Shown: positions 55,944-64,000 of the stretch, piece after piece
Position numbering within the stretch: position 1 is the stretch's first letter
How the letters are laid out: each line of letters starts with the position of its first letter
Origin: Apoda limacodes
Taxonomy: Eukaryota; Arthropoda; Insecta; Lepidoptera; Limacodidae
Assembly (NCBI GenBank): GCA_946406115.1
Contig: OX291544.1
Span: forward strand, 34,303,521-34,367,520
Length of the DNA: 64,000 nt
Reading direction: 5' to 3'
Position numbers and translations under genes: made by a program
Notes under the pieces: generated by a model
Seen by the model: only the letters and a program-made list of their open reading frames with translations
Databases searched by the model: none
What the model was told of the DNA's origin: nothing

Positions 55944-56488
55944 TTTTATACCACTAAGGTGGCAAACAAGCATACTGTCCGCCTGATGGTAAGCGATCAC
56001 CGTAGCCTATGGACGTTTGTATCACCAGGGGTATCAGTCGCGCGTTGCCGACCTTTCAAAAATCCTTTATTGAAGAACCCCATACTGTAGTCCTTAGAGA
56101 AAACTTTGGCTGGGAGCCCATTCCACAACCCAAGCGTTCGCAGGTGGAAGTTTCTCTGAAATCGCACTGTACGTGACCATTTCAGTTCTAAAGTGATAGA
56201 AAGTAGTCGTGGGCATCATTTCGAACAATTTCTCAGAACACATCCCATTGTACAAGCGGTAGACACAGACAGGCAGGCAAAGTCTCTCCTCAGACTTAAG
56301 GGTTCGATACGGCAAGTGAGTTTGGAATCGTCGACAATTCTCACAGCCCGTCGTTGAACCGAGTCAAAAGGGCCAAGCTGGTATCCAGGTCCACCCACCC
56401 AGAGATAGCAGCAGTACTACATATGGGGCCCAACTTGCGACTTGTAAAGCAGCAACCTCTGCCCCGACGTGAAGTACTGCCTCGCTCT
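55944..56488 (-). mobile_element. LINE family A fragment, minus
   Basis: Reverse complement of ORF2 end plus 3' UTR: the 3' UTR text is near 55985 and coding motifs (FDSVQRRAVRIV, CRIEPLSLRRDFA) lie at 56365-56280. Ends at about 56488 (ctcgctctgt), where family A reads NRARQYF. Confidence 0.85.
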
Positions 56489-56509
56489 GTAAATTAATTA
56501 CATACAGAT

Positions 56510-56745
56510 TAAGAATTCATTCTCACACTCTAGAACCGAAATGGTCGCGAACGCTTGGGTTGTGGAATGAGCTCCCTGCTAAGGTTTTCTCTAAGGACTA
56601 CAGTATGGGGTTCTTTGAAGGGTCGGCAACGCGCTAGTGATACCCGTGGTGTTACAAGCGTCCATAGGCCACGGTGACCGCTTACCATCAGGCGGACCGT
56701 GTGCTGGCTTGCCACCTTAGTAGTATATAAAAAATATTATTAATC
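56510..56745 (+). mobile_element. LINE family A fragment, plus
   Basis: A plus-strand 3' fragment (HSHTLEPKWS, then NAWVVE-type frame, then 3' UTR with cttaccatcaggcggaccgt) ends in a ata-rich tail. It lies head-to-head with the minus copy only about 20 bp away. Confidence 0.85.
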
Positions 56746-57249
56746 ACCAATAACCTATGATAACTAGTTACCGAATAAGAATCCTCTTTCTCGTTCACTT
56801 ATACTTTATTGATGACATTAGTGTTACTATTAGCTAATTGTTGAAATAACTGATTATCTGTATATTTAATAGTAATAGTATTTAAATAAAAATCATTAAT
56901 ACGCATTTCGACTTGCATTCTCCCTTATTGTGTGATGGAAATGGAAAGTAGTTATTGTTAACAGTTAGGTTCCTTACCAAATAGTAAAGAAGTTAGATTT
57001 AAACTGGACACAAACAGATGAAACAAGAGCGTCCTGATGTCACTAAACCCCCCCTAAAAGATAAATATATACTACCTGTCTCATACTTTACGTACACCTA
57101 CCTAACTAACAAGTATGGAAATAAAGATTATAGACAATAATATGAACACGAAACATGGAAAATTTCGAAGGTTTGACTAAGAAAAGAAAAAAAATATTTG
57201 ACGTAAACTTACAATAACATATACAGATAACGATATAAACATAATAAAA
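56746..57249. other. AT-rich DNA, no gene recognised
   Basis: No coding frame or repeat end identified. Confidence 0.4.
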
Positions 57250-58140
57250 GTAGTTCCGTCAGAAAGGTGCTAACTCAGCATATGCTGTGACATGCGAGGG
57301 TCACAACATATGTTGTGACATGCGAAGGTTTCAACGATGATTTTCAGTCAGCCCTTTTATATTTCGGGTGACAACCAGACGCCTGTAGTGCTTCTGATGT
57401 GTTTAAAATAACTCAGATAATACAACAAAAAAAATATAAACCAAAAAGATTATAAAAAAGAAAACAAAACCAATACAGTAGAATAAAGATTTAACAACTA
57501 TAAATAATAATTAATTACATATAAATAAAATTTTAACATATGCATACATATTTTATAGCCTTTATTATTCCTATGAAAACTTTACGCTAATTAAATATTA
57601 ATGAATAAATCAGTACTTTGTGAAATAAGAGAAGCAAAATATTATAATATTAAAATTTACAAAAGTAACAAAATAAATTTATAATAGTATTCACCCAACC
57701 TAATTACATTACATCCTCCGATTTTTGCTAAGTAGATATTTTTTCATGTTAAGTTTAAAACTGTGCAAAGACTTAGCAATGCAAAACGGAGGTGGCAGAT
57801 TATTCCAGCACTTGGTGGCTGCATATCGGAAACTGCCTCGAAATGCTGTGGTTCTGTGCTGGGGTACAATAAGCAAATAAGCGGATGCTCTGGTTCTGTA
57901 CTTGCTATGTTCATTTGACCAACATAATTTTTCGTATAGGTATATAGGTGTTGCCTTCTTAATAACTCCAAACATAAGAGTAACTAAATGGAGTTTTCTT
58001 CTTGCTTCTAGTTTAAGTATGTTAGAGTTATTAAGGTAGGGTGTTACATGTGCTCTGGGTGGTACGTCAAAACAACAACGTACTATGTGATCGTCTAAGT
58101 GATAGGACCTTATTCTGTAACGTAGACCGCAGGTTCTTTT
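57250..58140 (-). pseudogene. LINE ORF2 C-terminus and 3' UTR (family C)
   Basis: On the minus strand the ORF ends at 57709. It reads FDVPPRAHVTPYLNNSNILK, EARRKLHLVTLMFGVI, then RTRASAYLLIVPQHRTTAF, RGSFRYAATKCWNNLPPPF and SLHSFKLNMKKYLL. This is the post-RT domain of a CR1/I-group LINE ('A.KLWN.LP...R...S...FK..LK..L' pattern). 57250-57708 would be its 3' UTR and carries cagcatatgctgtgacatgc repeated in diverged form. Confidence 0.78.
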
Positions 58141-58311
58141 AGAGAAAGACTAAAGCACCGTTCTAGTAATGTGTAAACAAATCCTTGTGCGTGCATAGCA
58201 CATACACTCAGCCTTAGGCCAAAGAGTGTTACATCGATCGTTACACAGACACAGACACAGACACAACCATGACAATGAGAGCACGCTTCGTGTTAAGCAC
58301 CTCCGGAAGAG
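58141..58311. other. Short non-coding stretch before the 112-bp array
   Basis: Contains an (acacag)n run at about 58242-58264. No gene. Confidence 0.5.
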
Positions 58312-59010
58312 CAAGACGCAATAAACCCCACTGAACCATTTGTGTAGGTTCTAATTATTATGTACCAATGGAACTTGGAATTCACCATGAAGGCACGCAC
58401 CATGCCTAACACACTTCAAAGAGCAAGACGCAATAAACCCCACTGAACCATTTGTGTAGGTTCTAATTATTATGTACCAATGGAACTTGGAATTCACCAT
58501 GAAGGCACGCACCATGCCTAACACACTTCAAAGAGCAAGACGCAATAAACCCCACTGAACCATTTGTGTAGGTTCTAATTATTATGTACCAATGGAACTT
58601 GGAATTCACCATGAAGGCACGCACCATGCCTAACACACTTCAAAGAGCAAGACGCAATAAACCCCACTGAACCATTTGTGTAGGTTCTAATTATTATGTA
58701 CCAATGGAACTTGGAATTCACCATGAAGGCACGCACCATGCCTAACACACTTCAAAGAGCAAGACGCAATAAACCCCACTGAACCATTTGTGTAGGTTCT
58801 AATTATTATGTACCAATGGAACTTGGAATTCACCATGAAGGCACGCACCATGCCTAACACACTTCAAAGAGCAAGACGCAATAAACCCCACTGAACCATT
58901 TGTGTAGGTTCTAATTATTATGTACCAATGGAACTTGGAATTCACCATGAAGGCACGCACCATGCCTAACACACTTCAAAGAGCAAGACGCAATAAGCCG
59001 CACTGCATCC
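58312..59010. repeat. 112-bp tandem array, six full copies plus a partial
   Basis: Units start at 58312, 58424, 58536, 58648, 58760 and 58872, with a partial from 58984. They appear identical over the full length. Each holds an ATG frame (MKARTMPNTLQRARRNKPH) of 19 codons ending TGA, which I consider incidental. The preceding sequence (acgcttcgtgttaagcacc) looks like a diverged edge unit. Confidence 0.95.
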
Positions 59011-59270
59011 ATGTACATAACTTTAGTCGTAGAGTATAAATTATATATATCGGTTTTCAAGCCGGAGTCCACACCATACATGATCAATGATTTATAAATA
59101 GGTTAAATGTGTAGGTATATTATCAGTTCAAGTACAAAGAATAATAGTTAATAGTTTATTTGATCGATTAACGATAGAATAAGTGTGAGTTAGATTATTT
59201 ATGTAATATTCAGTATCGCAGCTTTTTAGGAATTTAGTCGCGAGCCAAATATGATTCCATAAGTTTTTAC
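59011..59270. other. Spacer between two minisatellites
   Basis: AT-rich, no recognised features. Confidence 0.5.
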
Positions 59271-59550
59271 CAGTCGCGTAGGTGAAGTATCACTGGCGCT
59301 CTCGCGTTATCAGTCGCGTAGGTGAAGTATCACTGGCGCTCTCGCGTTATCAGTCGCGTAGGTGAAGTATCACTGGCGCTCTCGCGTTATCAGTCGCGTA
59401 GGTGAAGTATCACTGGCGCTCGCGCGTTATCAGTCGCGTAGGTGAAGTATCACTGGCGCTCTCGCGTTATCAGTCGCGTAGGTGAAGTATCACTGGCGCT
59501 CTCGCGTTATCAGTCGCGTAGGTGAAGTATCACTGGCGCTCTCGCGTTAT
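59271..59550. repeat. 40-bp tandem array, seven copies
   Basis: The unit is cagtcgcgtaggtgaagtat plus cactggcgctctcgcgttat. Seven exact units with a single substitution (gctcgcgcg, fourth copy). It is GC-rich relative to its flanks. Confidence 0.97.
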
Positions 59551-60641
59551 CAGCGTCCATACGTGTCAATTTTAATAAAACAATAAGCGCCTTCTTTCGC
59601 AGTTTTTCGACTCTGACAGACAGTTCTGGGCAAGAAGCCTTACCCTTCTACACTGTGTAATCTGTTTTCGTCGTTCAAGTCGCTCGGCACTGAACTTACA
59701 TTCGTATTTGACCCAATCAAACGGATCGAAACGTTAGGCGAGAGACTTTCAAACCGTCTGTGAGCTCAGCCGATGTAACTTGAAGCCAGTAACGAATGTT
59801 AACGAAAAACATGCTGAGAAATCAGTAGGTTTTAGGCTTCCGATCCCCGGGCATGGCTCCATCATCTTTTCTCCTCTTTACTTTACTCAGGCGAGGTCTT
59901 TTTACCTGTATTGTATAGCAGCAGTATAAATAATCAAACATAAAAAGCAACATCCATTGCTAGTTTAAGCAAAAGAGTCATATTCCAATTGTTCCCGCAG
60001 GAACATTTACAGGTCTTTCGAATGAAAGCCAAAAACAATCTTCAATTTAGATATAATTACGTACAATATTTTTATAGTTTTACAATATATAGGTAGGCAC
60101 GTCTGCACAGTGCGAGCGTGGCAAAATCGAACGAGTGAATGAATGTTAGATAGAATGACACATATTACGTAATACGAATGAGAAGTGTTAGGCTTAGGCT
60201 GCAACATCTTCCGCCCTCGCTGAAAGGTCCACCTATCAGGTTGGTAGCTCTTCTGGGAACAAGGGGCAGAGACGAACCAGTGGCCTACGCACGCATCCTC
60301 TGGTAGTCTTCACATCAGCAATTCTGCAAATTCCTAGTTAAAACAATTTGCTAAGTCGGCCAAGGCGCCAACAAAGGGGTGGGACGCTGTCTTATTGTAT
60401 GAGTACCAAATCTTCCTTCAACATATTTTTGCAGATGGCAGATTTTCATTTCTTTCTTTGTTGCAGCTCTGAGATATACTCCTTTTGCCAGCGATTCCAG
60501 AAGTGCGGATTTACTCGTTTATATCGCGACAACGAGCTTTCAACGTGATTTTTGATTTGAAAAAAAAAAACGCGGGAAAGGGTGTTGATATTTATATTCT
60601 AATTATTAAATTATTGTAAAAATTGCTATTTATTGTAATAA
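59551..60641 (-). other. Possible LTR of an unidentified retrotransposon
   Basis: On the minus strand GAGGGCGGAAGA (purine tract) at about 60222-60211 is followed by TGTTGCAGCCTAAGCCTAAC, as at the start of a 3' LTR. The preceding minus frame reads ATNLIGGPFSEGG. No second LTR is in the window and the far end is undefined. 60240-60640 is otherwise unassigned. Confidence 0.35.
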
Positions 60642-61189
60642 ATGGGCACAAAATGTGATGGGTGTGATTCGGTAATATATGATATTTTATATATGGAGTG
60701 CTCGCAAGAAACATCCAAAAATTATACCATTTGAAGTGTCTTGCTATGACTGAAGAAAGGTATCAAGCATTAACTCAAGAGTACAAGACTAATTGGGTAT
60801 GTCCTACCTGTTTAAGTGTTAGGCCGAAACAGGATAATTGCAATACACCAATCCGAGGGAACGTGATAATGGATAAAACTTTTACACCAAAAACTTTTAC
60901 ATACGCAAACACCGAACGAAGCAGTCGTCAAAACACAAATGAGCTATGCATGGTGGAAAACGAATGTAAAATTTTGGAGGAGTTGCGTGAATTTCGTTTG
61001 AAATATAAAAATCGTATGGACGAGCAAATCAAGGAGTATGCACTATTAAAATATTTGTTGTACAAACATTGAAGGTAGTTCATGAAAAAGTAAGCAAAAT
61101 TGATCAGGTTGAAAATACAATTAAAGCGCTAATTCTAAGAAATGAACACTTGGAATCTTGTCTTAACATAAAAACAGTATGTAACGCCC
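60642..61189 (+). pseudogene. LINE ORF1 with PHD-like zinc finger, N-terminal part
   Basis: The ATG at 60642 gives MGTKCDGCDSVIYD, and after a frameshift near 60720 YHLKCLAMTEERYQALTQEY and WVCPTCLSVRPKQDN. This C-x2-C ... H-x2-C ... C-x2-C arrangement is a PHD finger as found in ORF1 of CR1-group LINEs. The frame continues to 61069, then shifts into VVHEKVSKIDQVENTIKAL and NEHLESCLNIKT (coiled coil). Element X interrupts it at about 61190. ORF1 resumes near 63390. Confidence 0.82.
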
Positions 61190-63390
61190 CCCCTTTAGTT
61201 TATATTTTAATAAAATAATGAATTGTTCTAAGAAACTTCTGAAGCATCAACACTCACTCAGAGAGTAATCAAAACAATCTAATAATTAATAGTAATAGTG
61301 GAGAAGTATTTTATTTGGCCAAGCGTGATCGTCAAAAGTGGTAGGACCCAAACCCGTTGTTTGAAATAAGTAGTAACCCAGTTGTTTTAGAGGTACGTTA
61401 GAGTAATATAGCAAACAATAGTACACAAAATAAGCCTAACGAAGATAATCAAAAAAATAAATATAACTCAAACTACGATCATAAATTATGCTTACTTTGA
61501 GTATTCACCACTTCTAAAGTCAGTGCAAAACACCTAAACAAAGCAAATACTCGAATATTAGACCTAAAGTACAATAAGGAACCCTAATTTTGGCTACTTC
61601 CACATTTGAGAGTAAAATCCATACAAATGTAAAAATTCGTTTTGTAGAGTGGGGACCACGTAGTTACTAAGCCTTCAGGACTTGCGACCCGAAAGTAGGT
61701 TTAATGTGCGCCCCCTTAAGATGTTCATCGGCGCTCACCTACACTAGCTAAACAGCCAAAATAGTAAAACCCTACTAACGCCGGTCCACCCTTAGGGACA
61801 TGTAATTACTGTATCTCTTGGCAGACCTAGTTCTTTAGTGGGCTATATAATTATTATCGCTGGTATAATCTTTGTTTCCACTTCTACTTTTATAGAAGAA
61901 TTATATTTTCCTGGCTGGAAATTTTCTAGAAACAAGGTCCGTTAATATATTCCTTCCTTCTGAGGTGATTGAGATTTCTTTCTACTATAAATTTCTAACC
62001 GGCAACAGCGGGCCCGTCATTTGGATGTTTCAACATTAATTAAGATATTTTTAAAACACAACCTAAAGAATTTCACAACGAACACACAATATTTTCACTG
62101 TAACTTCCAATATAAAAGTATTTACTAACCAGTAATGGTGGCACCATCCAGCTGTAGTTTAAGCCCACGTGGTTCCTAGCTTCTAGTGACCCACAAGCGT
62201 AGACTATGGACTATTGGTCGGGCAATTTTCGGGTTCGGGTCGACAATTTAAACGACGGCAACTTTCTCACCCCACATTTCAACCCCCCCTCCCATCCTTT
62301 TTTTTTATTCTGGACGGATGTCCGGCCTTAATTAATTTTAACAAAGAAAAAAGAATTTCTTTTAAGTATAATTCTAGTTATGTTGGTTGGGGTACTATCA
62401 TAGCGTCCTAGATTAATATGAACGGTCTAGATAAAACGGCTTAATTATCCTAAACTAATAGACTATTAATATTATGTTCTTAATGTTCGTAAAGTTTTAA
62501 CAAACCCCGGGGAAGTTCAAATAAACTAACACGTCATACCATTATACGGAATACATGAAAACCAAAACAACTACCCTTTATCATTGATAAAATATTTATT
62601 GCACGTGGCTACCCTAATGGTTATTAAACGACTCACTTAGGTAAGTTTCGCGGGTGTTTTCAATATTATAAAAGTTCTTAGTAACTTAAACTTACGCGGT
62701 TATACTCAAAATTATAGAATTCCCAATAAGAGTAGTATTACTATTTAACTAAGGCAATAAAATTTATAAGTAAAGAAATCGCGGATAACAAAACAACTCC
62801 TATCTAGAGGGTCTCCGTTTTATCCTACGTTTAATTTTCTGAATAAAATTTTATTCGAGTAAAAGTTATGAAACTACCTTAAAGAGCATATGAAACGTGC
62901 TTCCATTTCTATATCACTTAACCACCAATCAGCGATTGTCTTAAAACTTCCTTCAATCAACTTGCCTTCCAAACAACCATCCAATCACAGCAAGTATTAA
63001 AGCATCATTACTCGCGCCACTGGTTCAAAACTAACGCAACCTCATTTTGTCCAAGGTCCGAATCCATAAATCGGGAGTTAGATTACTACCTACATTTAAC
63101 AATTAATTTTGTGAATGTTTATGATTCGTAAGTTTATAATGTAATATTTTACATTTGAGTCATCGGTATTCAGCTTTTTGTTAGCTTCAAACCTTTCATA
63201 AAATAAATCTTAACTTCTCAGCTAATGTATAAAATTACTGAACATGTCTATTTAAACACGCCATTCTAATTTCAAGATGCATTTTGCTTTAGGTAGTAAG
63301 TTTATTGATAATTGTTTACTAATGTAAATCTTCGCGCTAAAACTTGAATAAAAACATTGAATTACAAAAAGTTAAGGCATATTGGTATCT
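61190..63390 (+). mobile_element. Element X, copy B (~2.2 kb)
   Basis: A non-coding insertion in LINE ORF1. It starts near tgtaacgccccccc and its body matches copy A (27650-26249 and 20654-19893) in reverse complement over nearly the entire length. It ends somewhere between 63200 and 63390. No long ORF, no obvious terminal inverted or direct repeats. It could be a large non-autonomous LTR derivative (the start resembles some LTRs) or a DNA element. Confidence 0.8.
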
Positions 63391-63905
63391 TTACAAGTAC
63401 CGCAGGTAGGAAACAAGCCGATATTACAATCAGAAGAGACGACACAAAGCAAACCTACCAGCAAGAATGTTCTGACGGAAAGTGTGGCCACAAAACCGGC
63501 GACCATTAGGAATGTCGAAAATACAATCGTTTGACAATAAACAAGATTCTAGCGCAATAAATACTTTTAATAAGGAAAACCCACAAAAAAAAGGAGCGGA
63601 AGATTGGACTGTTGTAAACAGGAATAAAAGAAGGTATCCGAACAGTGAAGTAAAATAAGGGGGAGCCGCTAGCTCTGTAGAAATACGGGGCACTGAGCGG
63701 AAAAAATATTTGCACGTTTGGCGTCTTCAAAAGGATACTAAGGTAGAAAGTTTAGAAAATCATGTTAAGAATATATGTGGCAATATGACCAATTGTGTCA
63801 ACCAGAAAATTGGTGTGTTAAGTGAATACCGAGTTTTGTGAGTGGGTGTGGTTTCGTAAACCATACAACCAACCCAAAAACTCTGCGCATACAGCGCAAA
63901 CCAAT
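63390..63905 (+). pseudogene. LINE ORF1, C-terminal part
   Basis: Frame-broken continuation: VPQVGNKPILQSEETTQSKP, SVATKPATIRNVENT, then EDWTVVNRNKRRYPNSEVK, ASSVEIRGTERKKYLHVWRL and EFCEWVW-type text near 63830-63850 in another frame. It finishes just before the ORF2 start. The style matches the RNA-binding (RRM-like) end of CR1-group ORF1. Confidence 0.72.
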
Positions 63906-63906
63906 T

Positions 63907-64000
63907 GAAGTTTACTATCAAAATGTACAAGGGTTACGAACAAAATTGGCGGCTTTTTATTCTGGGCATTATATCATCGGGTGCAGACTTATTTGCAATC
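63907..64000 (+). pseudogene. LINE ORF2 start (endonuclease), runs off the window
   Basis: EVYYQNVQGLRTKLAAFYSG is the N-terminal motif of the AP-endonuclease domain of LINE ORF2 (xYxNVRGLRTK). About 30 codons are visible and the window then ends, so integrity beyond 64000 is unknown. Confidence 0.8.

Noticed and set aside
59271..59550. CRISPR-like array of 40-bp repeats
   Set aside because: Repeats are directly adjacent with no spacers, and the DNA is eukaryotic. The same holds for the 29-, 36-, 37/38-, 68- and 112-bp arrays.

Overview
This window looks like transposon-dense DNA from an insect, most likely a moth or butterfly. The evidence is compositional: AT-rich sequence, many short ORFs, no bacterial gene organisation, and family-level matches to lepidopteran-type repeats. 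These include copia, BEL/Pao and gypsy LTR elements, several non-LTR (LINE) families with characteristic 3' tails, a mariner fragment, Helitron-like ends starting TCTATACATATAATAAA, and fold-back elements. Only one convincing host gene is present, a two-exon gene for a small secreted glycine/tyrosine-rich peptide (52326-52337 joined to 54524-54742). Nearly all other coding sequence is retroelement pseudogene. Species, chromosome and percent identities were not computed; all statements come from reading the sequence.

Layout. 1-2 kb: a 33-bp minisatellite and a LINE tail. 2.0-9.3 kb: a decayed copia element on the minus strand whose reverse transcriptase is split by a plus-strand BEL/Pao fragment (about 3.2-6.2 kb). 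9.3-17.3 kb: three tandem arrays (68-73, 68 and 36 bp units), MITE-like pieces and a 2.7-kb fold-back element with a LINE fragment at its apex. 18.6-28.1 kb: a nested stack. A minus-strand gypsy relic (gag at 28.1-27.7 kb, RT to integrase at 19.9-18.7 kb) is split by an uncharacterised non-coding repeat, here called element X. X is itself split by a BEL/Pao element with both LTRs and a CCATC target duplication (20655-26248), which carries a small LINE-tail insertion. 28.3-29.4 kb: a Helitron-like element and a LINE fragment.

29462-42085 is the most striking structure: a large palindrome with arms of 5811 and 5540 bp around a 1273-bp spacer. Wherever I compared them the arms were almost identical. 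The length difference is accounted for by a 29-bp minisatellite (24 versus 14 units), a 17-bp duplication and about 2 bp of homopolymer. Perfect small hairpins sit 2 bp outside the inner edge and 8 bp outside the outer edge of the right arm. The right arm ends inside the LTR of a complete miniature LTR retrotransposon (41989-42959), whereas the left arm starts with only part of that LTR, which suggests that the left arm is the derived copy.

43-64 kb: LINE fragments, a 37-38 bp array, a fragment of an OTU-type protease beside a 552-bp fold-back MITE, an RTE-like LINE, the glycine-rich peptide gene (with a mariner piece in its intron), an interrupted solo LTR, two very homogeneous minisatellites (112 and 40 bp), and a LINE with a PHD-finger ORF1. 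That ORF1 is split by a second, inverted copy of element X, and the LINE's ORF2 runs off the window end.

The elements do not form a pathway. The window records successive insertions, truncations and inverted duplications, with one small secreted-peptide gene embedded in them.
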